From Bathymodiolus brooksi (lineage: Eukaryota > Mollusca > Bivalvia > Mytilida > Modiolidae), in assembly GCA_963680875.1 (NCBI GenBank), contig OY804588.1:61454369-61518368 (forward strand): a stretch of DNA of 64,000 nt, read 5' to 3'. Shown here one piece after another: positions 33,211 through 44,029 of this stretch. The notes beneath the pieces are model-generated. The model did not search any database, was not told where the DNA came from, and saw only the letters and a list, made by a program, of their open reading frames with translations. Each line of letters opens with the position of its first letter. The stretch's first letter is position 1. The translations under genes were made by a program, and so were the position numbers.

Positions 33211-33218
33211 ACAAACAG

Positions 33219-34308
33219 GTAGTCCGAGATTCCTCTGCCGTCTGACGTCTGACGTCAGAGAGCTATACATATGGAAAACAGCGGATTTGCTTCTCCATCT
33301 CTGGGTCAGCACATTTCCACGTTTCGTGGCTATCAGATTTTATTTTCTATCAGAAACCCTTATATAAATCGCTTCACCAATCATTTTTCTATTCATTCAT
33401 AACCATCTTACCCTCAGAAAGTGGTGCTACACTCCATTACAGCACGATTTTGCCTTAGATCCTATGATTCCGCCATTTGTCTTCCATTTTTCAAACATTT
33501 GTCATGTGACTACGAGAAAACCACGATTACCGCAATGTATCATGGGAGATGATTTGCATATAAACAAACAAACAAATATTTTTATTGCCAATCATACATG
33601 CCTGTTAAGGCAGAACAATTAACATAAAATTTAATACAGTTGATTATATTGATTGGTAATGATTTTAACAGCAATAGTGAATTACAGATAACCATAAAAA
33701 AAAATGATGTAGTACCTTGTCCAAAAAAGGGGGACGTAACACATGCTCTTTCCGAAGCCCGTTGGTAACACTCTGCCATTGAATCTTTTCTTTCCAACAC
33801 ATTCTGTATTATATCCTTCTGCTCTGCTTTGATCTGTAGATGGACTGTTTGTCCTGCAGAATACGCTTAAATGTATCGTCTTCCATGTGATTTGAATGTT
33901 GTTTACGTATGCAAATAATGCTCAAATAATTTGGTGCGCTGCATTAAGTAGCATCATGCAATGCGTTACTGTCATCATTCAGTTAGTATCGCGAGATCAC
34001 GTTTGTAGATTCGAAAATGGAAGTCAAATGGCGGAATAATAGGATCTAAGGCAAAATCGTGCTGTAATGGAGTGTAATACCACTTTCTGAGGGTAAGATG
34101 GTTATGAATGAATAGAAAAATGATTGGTGAAGTGATTTATATAAGGGTTTCTGATAGAAAATAAATTCTGGTAGCCACGAAACGTGGAAATGTGCCGACC
34201 AAGAGTTGGAGAGGCAAATCAGCTGTTTTCCATATGTATAACCCTCTGACGTCCCACGGCTACAGCAAATCCATAAAAGCCGTCAGACAGCAGAGGAATC
34301 TCGAACTA
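33219..34308 (-). mobile_element. Long-terminal-inverted-repeat (foldback) transposon with perfect 8-bp target duplication
   Basis: ACAAACAG occurs on both sides (33211-33218 and 34309-34316). Inverted arms of about 300 bp start at TCCGAGATTCCTCTGC (left) and the complement of GCAGAGGAATCTCGAA (right). They share TTTCCACGTTTCGTGGCTA, ATCAGAAACCCTTATATAAA and CATAACCATCTTACCCTCAG. The right arm carries about 30 extra bp. The spacer of about 480 bp holds a helicase remnant on the minus strand. Each arm contains TATATAAATC, a possible TATA box pointing inward. The class is uncertain; 8-bp duplications suggest hAT or MULE-like foldback elements. Confidence 0.88.
33690..33886 (-). pseudogene. RecQ/DEAD-like helicase N-terminal remnant inside the foldback element
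   Basis: ATG at 33886 starts MEDDTFKRILQDKQS. After a frame change the sequence reads EQKDIIQNVLERKDSMA, and after another VLPTGFGKSMCY. This is the Q-motif-like region plus Walker A (P-T-G-F-G-K-S) seen in RecQ-type helicases. The rest of the helicase is absent. AATAAA on the minus strand lies near 33576, so the fragment sits between a possible TATA box in the right arm and a possible poly(A) signal. Three reading frames in under 200 bp show decay. Whether the helicase belongs to an autonomous parent or was captured cannot be told here. Confidence 0.6.
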
Positions 34309-34316
34309 ACAAACAG

Positions 34317-34444
34317 GGTGTATTAATTTGCATAAAACATTTTTTTAGATGTTTCTGACAAAATTTTCGCTTATTATTTTGTAATCACAATTTAATTGTG
34401 TAAGTGGCCTCCAAATTTTGAATGTTTTCATGTTCTTCCCCCTT
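34317..34444. other. Short unassigned flank
   Basis: AT-rich gap between the foldback element and the LINE fragment. Confidence 0.3.
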
Positions 34445-35340
34445 TTGTTATCATGTTAAGTACTCCCTATATTGATATTCCGATAAGTGAAATTTATTAA
34501 AACTGTAACAAAGTACATGTACTTGAAAGAAATCATTTCCAATATCTTCCCAAAAGAGTAAGTAAAATTCCCAGATTATGCTGTCTTCCCCTGGGGATTT
34601 GTTAGCTTTATGAATATTCATTATTGATGACATTTTTAACCTCTTCATTCAATGTTTATACGTGTATTAGAATCAAGCATGTCTTTATCATTGTCATGTA
34701 ATTTGTTGACAATAAACTGTCAGTTCTTATCCCACCCGTCGGATTTAAAAAGATTTGAGTAAAATTGTATTTGTTCATCTAAAATAGAATCTATGTCGTA
34801 TTTGTATTTACCATCAGAGATTTTTAATCCTATGCCATACTTGTAGTTTATTCTGTCCATGTTTTTTCTCCAGGTAAAAAAAAATCTCATCAATTTATCA
34901 CCTTCGGCTCAATATTTTTGCATGCTCATTAATTATGTCTCATATTTTTGCTGCTTCCATCTTCTTTTTGTAATAGTCATGAATAAAATCTTTTCTTTTA
35001 CTGATTTTTTTCTTTAAAAAATTTCAATATCGTCTGAATTAGTTTTTCATTTTAGTGATATCCCACTGGTCAGTCTAAAAATATTTTGAAATTAATTTTT
35101 TTCTGTTTTCCATTTATTCCACCAAGTATTAATGAATCATCACGAAATAGTTCAGATTTAATTGTGTTAAGATTCATAACCCATATATCTGAACTCATTC
35201 TACATCATCCATTTTTACTTTAGTTGACACAATATCATAATCACTAAAGAGAAAATAATTGATGCATGAACAGTAATCTTTACTTCTAAGTCTCCCGCTA
35301 CAGAAAATATAATTAATCCAAGATTTTGAGTATCCTCTCT
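34445..35340 (-). mobile_element. L1-like LINE fragment (endonuclease end to start of reverse transcriptase)
   Basis: The minus strand reads, in shifting frames: SWINYIFCSGRLRSK, DYDIVSTKVKMDD, NTIKSEL, DEQIQFYSNLFKSDGWD, LHDNDKDMLDSNT and KSPGEDSIIWEFYLLFWED. The order (end of the endonuclease, linker, first reverse-transcriptase motif with SPGxD) is that of L1-type elements. Many stops; both ends truncated. Confidence 0.75.
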
Positions 35341-35349
35341 TAAAGGAGA

Positions 35350-35500
35350 ATCATGGCGAGGTATACTCGATACAACATTATGTGATAAAGTTTGTCAGTT
35401 ACTTGCAGCAGGTCGATGGTTTTCTCACGGTATTCCGGTTTCCTCCACCAATAAAACTGAAATATTGCTGAAAGTGGTGTTAAACACCATAACCCTGAAA
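35350..35500 (+). mobile_element. SINE1 3' half with deletion
   Basis: Runs from ATGGCGAGGTATACTCGAT to GGTGTTAAACACC. The GACCGCCACGATATAACT block is missing between AATAAAACTG and AAATATTGC. Confidence 0.8.
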
Positions 35501-36148
35501 TCAGGGCTTATAAGAAGGGTATAACTGTACTGGTTAAAAATAAACAGATATATGCCGTAGCCTCGGGACTAGAATTAGTGAGTTAAATATTAATTTCAGA
35601 ATGTCACACCTAATTTTAACGTGCCACACTTAATCTTGGCACATCGTCCAAATTTTCGATAGTCATTATTAATCTTAGGAAGGCATACTGAATTTTAATT
35701 GGAAATTGTGAAAAATTAATTTGTACAATTGCCATGAAACAGCTGAGAAATTGTGTACTTGATGTTAAATAAATATTAGCTCACTCACTGAATTAATCAT
35801 TTCTTTATTTTTTACAGAAATTTGTTTTCAGGCATATATGAACTCACTTACTGAATTAATCATTTCTTCATTTTTTTGCAGAAATATATTTAAGGTATAC
35901 AACACTTCAATTCCCAATATGTACATTTTTTGTAGGAGAAACAACATTAGTGTATACACATTTATTGTGAGAGAGAACTTTAATTAACATACCGGTACAT
36001 GTACAAGACTATGTTGTGACATAAATCAAGGTAAATATATTGTTTATATCATCTGCATTTTGATTGGTTGCTTCTGGCCATGGCTGATATGATGTTATAT
36101 AACTGCTAATTAATAGTCTACACCTTTTTACTGGCTATGCATGAACCT
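35501..36148. other. No gene recognised
   Basis: Holds a short direct repeat (about 35778-35830 and 35845-35890), each copy ending in a splice-acceptor-like T-rich tract plus CAG. No coding exon follows. Confidence 0.35.
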
Positions 36149-36245
36149 TATCGGTGGTGTAATGGTTAGCGTGTGCACCTCGAGTGCAGTAGATCGTGGG
36201 TTCGAGCCCCAATCGGGTCAAACCAAAGACTATGAAATTGAACTG
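36149..36245 (+). mobile_element. SINE2 tRNA-like head only
   Basis: TCGGTGGTGTAATGGTTAGC with intact B-box-like GGGTTCGAGCCCC, ending soon after GACTATGAAATTG. Not a functional tRNA: no acceptor stem partner. Confidence 0.8.
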
Positions 36246-37074
36246 TTTTATTGTACCAATGACAACCTAGAAAATCTGAAATAATATGGCTATTAAAAAT
36301 AGAACTAAAAGTAATATCAAGTAAAAAATATTAAAAATATATTTGTTTTTTGAACATCTATATAACTAGTTAATTTTGTATGTAAAGTTTTGAAATTAAA
36401 AATGTGCGAAAACAAATACAATGTATAAGAAAATGATTACAAAATATGGTAAAAAGTATGTACATGTACTTGTTTTAGACCCTCCCGCTCTGCACATTAA
36501 TTATTTATCACTTATAATATTATTTAAAAGACATGTTGAACTATTAAATTACAAATCCTTCAGAGTTTTTGAAATTCGTCGGACCGAAGGGGGCAGATTT
36601 TCGGCAGGTCCGACAAATGCCTCATTCTTGGCGGTCCTATTGTCCGCCAAACATTTTTTTGTTCTTTCGTAGGTAATGGCTTTGTCAAACGTGTCCTTTG
36701 ATTATTGATTACTTGTTTAACAGATTGCTTATGCAACCTTGGTTCTAAATATAACGGTCGTATTTGTCCACGTTTCATAAATAGCAAATCTGGTAAACAA
36801 AGTTATCCGCAGTCGTTCTGTAACATTATCGTTGATTGGTGGGATTAGGGGAATCCCTTTAAAGAATATCGCATACAATCTCGTGATTGTCGACAGTTAC
36901 CAAATATAGAACTTAAAACTAGTTCCGACCAATGGAAATTGTTTAAAGGCGATGACGTTGATTTCTAAAAAAAGCTATTCTATTTTTGTAACAGATTGTT
37001 TATTTACTTCACCATCATCAAAACCTTTTACCCGTTTTACCGATGTTATATAAAATTATATTGAATGAAATAGA
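36246..37074. other. No gene recognised
   Basis: A 36421-36672 open frame includes RRTEGGRFSAGPTNASFLAV, which matches nothing I know. Sequence around 36580-36650 has GTCGGACCGAAGGGG/CAGGTCCGAC inversions, perhaps a repeat. Confidence 0.3.
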
Positions 37075-37131
37075 ATGTTACATTTTAATAACACTTATGT
37101 AGATTGGTATGGAATAAAAATTTCATGCTTT

Positions 37132-37302
37132 CAGAAATTTCTGTTAAAGTGTTTAGGTCCAGCAGAAACTGATGAGTGTTGGACCTATTGTCCTGCAGTC
37201 ATAATTTTTTCTCTCGAAAACTCTGATGCTTTATTTGAAGATTTTAAAAAGGCATGCAAATTACATCACTTGGCTGTAGGGCGTGTAAAAGAACAAATAT
37301 GA
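37132..37302 (+). CDS. Possible terminal exon, unrecognised
   Basis: Follows an acceptor-like TTTCATGCTTTCAG and stays open to TGA at 37300. It encodes KCLGPAETDECWTYCPAVII and DALFEDFKKACKLHHLAVG. The amino-acid mix looks like real protein and not translated AT-rich DNA, but I cannot name the family and see no upstream exon. Confidence 0.3.
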   Translation, partial: QKFLLKCLGPAETDECWTYCPAVIIFSLENSDALFEDFKKACKLHHLAVGRVKEQI

Positions 37303-37667
37303 TTATTTTAATCTCAATTAAATTTATTGGAAGCTGTATAAGATCTAGTCTAGATAATTTTGTATTGTTATATGGAAATTGAATTGAGATTAACAGATAT
37401 ACCAGTCTTCACGCTAACACACTTGCCCAAAGCCTGGGACAAGTAAAATTGATTTGGACAAGTGAAAATTATGAAAGAATTTGTTTGAATAAATAGACAA
37501 TTTTTCTAAATTTGGCTTTTGGGCAAGTAGTTGAAAAACGTTAAGGCAAAGACTGAAATGTACAGTCAAAGGAACCCAAAAATGTGTCCTTTATCAGCAG
37601 TTGTACTTTATATACTGGTTATAATTATATGCACTATTCATTAATGGGAAAAATGTTGATGTTTGAA
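37303..37667. other. No gene recognised
   Basis: Unassigned sequence before a SINE1 copy. Confidence 0.3.
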
Positions 37668-37883
37668 GGTGTTTAGCGCCACTTTCAACAATATTTCAGT
37701 TATATCGTGGCTGTCAGTTTTATTCGTGGAGGAAACCGGAAAAAACCACCGACCTGTTGCAAATCACTAAAAAATATATCACATGGTATTGTATCGAGTA
37801 TACTTTGCCATGAACGGGGTTCAAATTCACAACTTTAGTGGTTATAGGCAGTTGTTGTCATCCAACTACCATATGATCACGAT
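37668..37883 (-). mobile_element. SINE1, near full length
   Basis: Runs from GGTGTTTAGCGCCAC to CCATATGATCACGATG; a segment after TAGGCAG is shortened. Confidence 0.85.
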
Positions 37884-38149
37884 GAAGATGACCTCTCCCT
37901 CTATATAGATCAGGTGGGCAATAGAATATCTTGAGGTACTCTGGTACATATACATTGTACATCTAACTGACAAATTGCTTTTTTTTATTTTTCAGTGTTA
38001 GCAGATCAGGAAACAAAATACCAGTGCATATTTTGATGTTCACAGATAAAATTTAAGAGGAACACAAATATGATCCTTACTGTTAAACACAAGATTGATC
38101 CTGAATTTCGACATCCAATTGATTTTTAGCTTAAGAATCTGAATTAAAA

Positions 38150-38472
38150 TGAATCCAAACATTTAATTGAAACAGATTATAATTAATCTGATTGAAAATG
38201 AATCCAAACATTTAATTGACACAGATTATAATTAATCTGAATGAAAATAAATCCAAATATTTGACTGACACAGATTATAATTAATCGGAATGAAAATGAA
38301 TCCAAACATTTAATTGACACAGATTATAATTAATCTGAATGAAAATAAATTCAAACATTTAATTGACACAGATTATAATTAATCGGAATGAAAATGAGTC
38401 CAAACATTTAATTGACACAGATTATAATTAATCGGAATGAAAATGAATCCAAACATTTGATTCACATAGATA
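38150..38472. repeat. 49-bp minisatellite, about 6.5 copies, just upstream of the zinc-finger gene
   Basis: Starts 49 bp apart (38152, 38201 and onward). Each unit has CAAACATTTAATTGACACAG and ATTATAATTAATC, so each carries TAATTA and TTAATTG, which resemble homeodomain core sites. An acceptor-like TTTTTCAG at 37993-37995 suggests the array lies in a 5' UTR exon. Confidence 0.92.
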
Positions 38473-38522
38473 ATAAATGCGTGATTTTAAGGCTAGATAA
38501 ATGGAATAGGATATAAAACAAC

Positions 38523-41500
38523 ATGGACAATTTTTTACCGTTTTCAACTGTAAATGACTCGGACGGTGATGATATTCTATTCTGTAAGTTTTGTGGTGAA
38601 ATATGTGAGAGCAAAAAAATATTTAAAAAGCACTGTTGTCCGAAGTTGCAACAAAAAATAAACGAGATTTACAAAGAAATGTCCGAGTTTGAGTCAGGTA
38701 AGACAAAATTAGAAAAATTGAATGGAGAGAAAAGAGAACTACAAAAAGATTTGAAGGAAAATGATCATATTGAAAAAGAAGAAGTCAAACAAAAGGATGG
38801 CCATGTTGAAGATAAACAAAATGTATCATTTAGAAGAAAAGTTGGAAGAAAGGGAGGTAACTCATGTACAAGGATGAAATTAGATAATAGAGTTAAACCA
38901 GACATAACAGGAAGTGGTGTTAGAGTTGAACCAGACACTTCTCATGTAACACAGAACTCATCATCTGACATAAATAAAGGAAGCGGTGTTACAGTAGAAC
39001 CAGTCACTTCTCCTGTAACACAGAACTTATCATCTGACATGAAAGGAAGTGGTGTTAGAGTTGAACTCGAAACGTCTTCAACGAAAAACACACCTGGCAG
39101 AAATGAAAGTGGTTGTGAACCAGCAAAACATTCTACAAGACAAGAAAAAATGAAAAATGAAACAAATCAGGATTGTATTAAAGAAACACAGATGCAAGAT
39201 ATTGAAGAAATGCAAAGGGAAATACAGGTTCAGTCAGAGCTTAATGAAACAAAATCAAAAATGAGAGTTGATATAGATTCAAGTCCAAATAAAAGGAAAT
39301 TTAAAGAATCTTATGAAGAAGGATGTCTTGTAGTAGAGTCAGATTTATGTGGAAGGAGAGAAATACAAGACAAGGAAACAAGTCAATGTGTTAGCTTAGA
39401 ACCACAAGAAAAGATGCAAGAATCAGAGCTTAAGTTAGAGAATGAATGTGTTTCTTTTGAAGATTTAAAATCTAATACTGACAAGTTCACAGAAATAGCA
39501 CCAGAAAGAAAAGTAGATAAAGCAAAAATAAAAAAACAACATTTTCGTTTAAGGGATAGCATACTCTGTGAAAATTGTGGATATCATGTTCCAGAGGTAC
39601 ATCTGTGTACTGGGGATGATAGCTTTCTCATGCCTGAGCCACAATCTATGAACTTCCATAGTAAATTAGAAGATATAATTAGCAGTAACTTAATGGCAGC
39701 TGACGAAAAGTCAAAGATCAGTGTAAAAACTCAGGAAGAAAGGTCAGTAGGTCAATATGTTGTCGGAAATGACATCAAGACGATTGTTGATGCATCTGTT
39801 GTGCAAGGTATTTATAATGATACCGGAAATCCGCATTTACAATCTGTAAATGAACCTCAGAGGCTACCTAAAGTAGAGGAGTATAATTGTATACAATGTG
39901 GTGAGACGTTTCAAAAAAATATATCGAAAACAATCGAAGAAGAGATTTTCAGTCTAGGCGGACATTTATATTGTACTTTCCGTTGTGAAATTTGCTCCGT
40001 ATTACTATCTCTTAAAGATAAAAATAGATTCGGAGTTACCTCCTTTAATTTAGATGATTTTACTCCATTGATAAATAAAGTTGACAATACAACATCGTGG
40101 TGTAGAATTTGTAATGAAAATCTTACCGATTTTAGCCAGTTAATTCGATTGTCACACTTACTGCAGCATGCTAAAGAGACGCAGAAACAATGTGTGATTT
40201 GTACGACTTCACTGCCTTCTTCAAGAGTGTTCAAATCTCACATGAAGAAGCATAAGATTCTAATTCATCTGACGAATTTTTTTCGTCGAGTAAAACCCGA
40301 AATTGATATGGAAAAAATGATTGGACAAAGATTAACTATAGTTCAAGATCAGAAAAGAAATCATCAAAGTTCCGATGTGACGGAAAAACAACGGGTAATA
40401 CTAAATTTGGAGGGTAAGTCATTGCTTTCAACTGGCTGTGAACCACAAATGTTGAATGATCATCAAAATGCACAATTATCAAATATGAATATAGAATCTA
40501 ACAATAATATTAATAATAATCCCAGATTGACCGAACCATTGAAAAATACTAATAACAAAGTCAATATTGAAAATAAACGAAAAAACAGGTCTCTTGACAA
40601 TGCCCCGTTTAACAGCAAAAGGAGTAGATTTGATTACACCATGCCAACACCAAAGGTTATTGGATCTGGAGACAAAAGTAGAAGGAACATAGTGTATATG
40701 GTGGACGGCCATGACATTGTTCAGACATCAACTACAGATAGAGATGTTCAAAATAATTTGCAATTAAATCGTGAAATGAATGTAAATAAAGCGAGTGACA
40801 ATGTTAATGTACACAATCTGGAAGTTGTAAGCAATAATTTTCGTATCCATAGAAATGATGATAATGTTGGAATAAGGGGAAGTAACTCTGCTGTAGAACA
40901 TCATGTGGCAAAGGGACATACTCCATTAAGTAATGTAATAAGAAACAAGAATGAATCACAATCTTGTAGTTTGCAAACAAATCAGAACTTTACAGATTCC
41001 AGCAATCTCCATGGGCATGGAGATATGTTGTTCAGCCAAGAACTACCGGTAACTATGAATGAATGCATGACCTACAGTGCAAAGGGAGATAATCTTAGTA
41101 ATGTATCTCACATTCGTGAAATGTCAGGACAAATGTTACATTGTTCTGAAACAATTGAAGGTCCAAAAAGTATGACGTCTTTTTTTGACATTACAGAACA
41201 AAGAGTTCACTCAACTGTAACGAGTAAACAGCCAGGTGAAACGTCTTTAAATCGTGACATGACAGGAGTACAGGTGTATTCTTCGATGAAAAACAATGTA
41301 TCAAGTAGACTGCCTCATATTAATAGTGTCTCAGGAAATGCTGGTATCTTAGGAAATGCTAGGATCTCAGGAAATGCTAGCATATCAGAAAATGCTAACA
41401 TCTCAGGAAATGCAGATATCTTAGGAAATGTTAGCATTTCAGGAAATTCTGGCATCCCAGGAAATGCTTATAGCATCTCAGGAAATGCCAACATCCCAGG

Positions 41501-43085
41501 AAATGCTGGTATCTTGGGACAGTTGACTCAAACAATGGAAACAAATGATGTCTCTAGCAGTGAGGTTTATTACAACATGTCAAAACCAGGAGTACCATCT
41601 ATGGAATTCAACGATGTATCGACTACCTTAGCATATATTAATGACGTGTCAACACAAAATGACATATATAAACCATCGGTACAGTCTTCTATACCCAACA
41701 ACCAAGTTTCAAGTAGTTTGAGGATCTATGACATGTCAGGGAAAGTTGACACCTCTACTTCTAGGCAACTAAGGTACTCTACTAAAAATGCTGAAGTACC
41801 TAGCACTGTTACTTACAACAATGATAAAATTGCAAGCACATTACCGTTAATTCCGTCTTCTAAAAGCATCACACATCAAAATTATGGACCTTTTAGCTTT
41901 GACACGTCAAAGCAAACCGATGTGTCAGGGCAGGTGGTACAGTTGGTTGAACCTAGTAATGTTAGTTTTAATAGCGACATAGGAAAAGAATTGACGCATT
42001 CATGCAAGTCAAACCAACTACTAAATACTATTGATTTTGTAAAAAACGTTGGACAAACTGACATGTCAACACAGCCGACACAAGAACTTCCCGAAGCAAG
42101 TACAGTACCAGGCAGTGTAACTTACAGCATCAGTAATATGCCAATGTCAATACAGCTTACACAACAACTTCCTGAAGTAAATACAGTACAAGGCAGTGTA
42201 ACTTACAGCATCAGTAATATGCCAGGTACAGTGAACAGTAATATCGGTTATGTCAATGAAGGCAGCAACATGTCAAGACAATTTGTGAAGTTATCTGAAG
42301 GAAGTACTGTACCTCATAGTTTGTCTTTAAATGAAAACATGTCAAGGCAACTGGTACAATCAGTCAATAGTCAAGTACCGGTAACCAGTAGTATTAATTA
42401 TTTTAATGACATGTCTGGCAACAAGCCAAGTCAGCATCAACAGTTGTATAAAATTGATCAAGTTACTAACAATGCAACCTGTAGTGATTGTAGTGGCATG
42501 CATGAAGCAGCAGACATATCGATACAATCGGTACAATCGTCAGAGCCAGGTAAAGACTTTGGTGATATCGATCCAAATACTAGTATTAGGATACCCGAAA
42601 ATATGACGGAAGAGGAAGAACTGGCTTATCTTGCCAGGTTTAACACTGACAATGCACCATTTCAGATTTGTAGTGACAACAGTGATAGCTCTGAAGATGA
42701 GGTAGATGAAGATGCCAGTATGAGTGAATCAGAAAACAAACCAAATATTATTTCAAAAGAATCAGAAAATTGCGAAAATGTTGAGATTAATGCAAACTTT
42801 GATCCAGGCATCGATTCGGGAAATTGTGCGTTCGTGCAGGAAGTAGAAATCTCTACTGTAAATAATGTCAAAGCTGATATGTGTAATAACCGATCTAGAA
42901 TCCTTAACAATATGGGAAGTTTTCAATGTGACATGTGTCCTTTAAGTTTCAAAAGAGAAGACTTATTAGTTAAACACAAGGCTCTCCATCTTAAAAATCC
43001 ATATGTGTGTTGGGATTGTTTTTTCACATTTTCAACCTCAGAAAAATACAATGCCCATATGAAAGACTTTCATATACGTCATTAA
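38523..43085 (+). CDS. Large C2H2 zinc-finger protein, 1520 aa
   Basis: Single long frame from ATG 38523 to TAA 43083. Fingers: an N-terminal C2HC-like finger at ~20-39 (CKFCGEICESKK..HCC); degenerate Cys pairs at ~346, 456 and 487; a finger with H-x4-H at ~527; a canonical C-x2-C-x12-H-x3-H at ~556-577; and a C-terminal canonical pair at ~1469-1489 and ~1497-1517, reaching the last residues. A basic/coiled N-terminal stretch follows the first finger. Between finger groups lies about 900 residues of low-complexity Asn/Ser-rich sequence. It contains three direct repeat sets: SGVRVEP..T..VTQ (residues ~140-185), ISGNA-type hexapeptides (~936-1000) and GSVTYSISNMP twice (~1199 and 1228). An acidic segment (DNSDSSEDEVDEDASMSESE) is at ~1383. 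Likely nuclear, nucleic-acid binding; target unknown. The gene appears intronless in its coding part, with a possible 5' UTR exon boundary at 37996. Confidence 0.9.
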   Translation: MDNFLPFSTVNDSDGDDILFCKFCGEICESKKIFKKHCCPKLQQKINEIYKEMSEFESGKTKLEKLNGEKRELQKDLKENDHIEKEEVKQKDGHVEDKQNVSFRRKVGRKGGNSCTRMKLDNRVKPDITGSGVRVEPDTSHVTQNSSSDINKGSGVTVEPVTSPVTQNLSSDMKGSGVRVELETSSTKNTPGRNESGCEPAKHSTRQEKMKNETNQDCIKETQMQDIEEMQREIQVQSELNETKSKMRVDIDSSPNKRKFKESYEEGCLVVESDLCGRREIQDKETSQCVSLEPQEKMQESELKLENECVSFEDLKSNTDKFTEIAPERKVDKAKIKKQHFRLRDSILCENCGYHVPEVHLCTGDDSFLMPEPQSMNFHSKLEDIISSNLMAADEKSKISVKTQEERSVGQYVVGNDIKTIVDASVVQGIYNDTGNPHLQSVNEPQRLPKVEEYNCIQCGETFQKNISKTIEEEIFSLGGHLYCTFRCEICSVLLSLKDKNRFGVTSFNLDDFTPLINKVDNTTSWCRICNENLTDFSQLIRLSHLLQHAKETQKQCVICTTSLPSSRVFKSHMKKHKILIHLTNFFRRVKPEIDMEKMIGQRLTIVQDQKRNHQSSDVTEKQRVILNLEGKSLLSTGCEPQMLNDHQNAQLSNMNIESNNNINNNPRLTEPLKNTNNKVNIENKRKNRSLDNAPFNSKRSRFDYTMPTPKVIGSGDKSRRNIVYMVDGHDIVQTSTTDRDVQNNLQLNREMNVNKASDNVNVHNLEVVSNNFRIHRNDDNVGIRGSNSAVEHHVAKGHTPLSNVIRNKNESQSCSLQTNQNFTDSSNLHGHGDMLFSQELPVTMNECMTYSAKGDNLSNVSHIREMSGQMLHCSETIEGPKSMTSFFDITEQRVHSTVTSKQPGETSLNRDMTGVQVYSSMKNNVSSRLPHINSVSGNAGILGNARISGNASISENANISGNADILGNVSISGNSGIPGNAYSISGNANIPGNAGILGQLTQTMETNDVSSSEVYYNMSKPGVPSMEFNDVSTTLAYINDVSTQNDIYKPSVQSSIPNNQVSSSLRIYDMSGKVDTSTSRQLRYSTKNAEVPSTVTYNNDKIASTLPLIPSSKSITHQNYGPFSFDTSKQTDVSGQVVQLVEPSNVSFNSDIGKELTHSCKSNQLLNTIDFVKNVGQTDMSTQPTQELPEASTVPGSVTYSISNMPMSIQLTQQLPEVNTVQGSVTYSISNMPGTVNSNIGYVNEGSNMSRQFVKLSEGSTVPHSLSLNENMSRQLVQSVNSQVPVTSSINYFNDMSGNKPSQHQQLYKIDQVTNNATCSDCSGMHEAADISIQSVQSSEPGKDFGDIDPNTSIRIPENMTEEEELAYLARFNTDNAPFQICSDNSDSSEDEVDEDASMSESENKPNIISKESENCENVEINANFDPGIDSGNCAFVQEVEISTVNNVKADMCNNRSRILNNMGSFQCDMCPLSFKREDLLVKHKALHLKNPYVCWDCFFTFSTSEKYNAHMKDFHIRH

Positions 43086-43231
43086 TATCATCAACAACCA
43101 AATACTTTTATTTTGAATGGCCGTGCAACACTTGCATTCATGCCATAAACAAACTTGTCTTATTATATTTGTTCGTAAGACCTAATTTTATGATTTATAG
43201 ATTTCCAGTGTCAAGCTTAAGTGATATTGAT

Positions 43232-44029
43232 ACAGAAAAGTGTTTTTAATTGTACATTTTTGTGAATTCTGGATTCAAGTTACAGAAAGGTGTTTTTTAA
43301 TTGTAAACTTTTGTGAATTCTAGATTCAAGTTACAGAAAGGTGTTTTTAATTGTAAATGTTTGTGAATTCTGGATTCAAGTTACAGAAAAGTGTTTTTGA
43401 TTGTAAATATTAATGAATTCTAGATTCAAGTTACAGAAAAGTGTTTTTGATTGTAATTATTTTTGAGAATTCTGGATACAAGTTACAGAAAACTTCAAAA
43501 GTGTTTTTGATTGTAAATTTTTATGAATTATGGATTCAAATTACAGAAAAGTGTTTTTGATTGTAAAATATTTGTGAATTCTGGATTCAAGTTACAGAAA
43601 AGTGTTTTTGATTGTAAATACATGTATTAATGAATTCTAGATTCAAGTTACAGAAAAGTGTTTTTGATTGTAAATACATGTATTAATGAATTCTAGATTC
43701 AAGTTACAGAAAAGTGTTTTTGATTGTAAAATATTTGTGAATTCTGGATTCAAGTTACAGAAAAGTGTTTTTGATTGTAAATACATGTATTAATGAATTC
43801 TAGATTCAAGTTACAGAAAAGTGTTTTTGCTTGTAAATTTTTGTGAATTCTAGATTCAAGTTACAGAAAAGTGTTTTTGATTGTAATTATTTTTGTGAAT
43901 TCTGGATACAAGTTACAGAAAAGTGTTTTTGAGTAAAATATTTGTGAATTCTGAATTCAAGTTACAGAAAAGTGATTTTGATTGTAAATATTAATGAATT
44001 ATAGATTCAAGTTACAGAAAAGTGTTTTT
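43232..44029. repeat. ~50-bp minisatellite downstream of the zinc-finger gene, about 15 copies
   Basis: Units contain GATTCAAGTTACAGAAAAGT and GTTTTTGATTGTAAAT with length variation (48-58 bp). A further unit remnant lies at 45648-45684, beyond the inserted element. Confidence 0.9.

Noticed and set aside
36149..36245. tRNA gene
   Set aside because: A- and B-box-like motifs are present but the acceptor stem does not pair, and the same head occurs in other SINE2 copies with a SINE body.
42662..42910. Minus-strand ORFs inside the zinc-finger gene
   Set aside because: Shadows of the 1520-aa coding frame.
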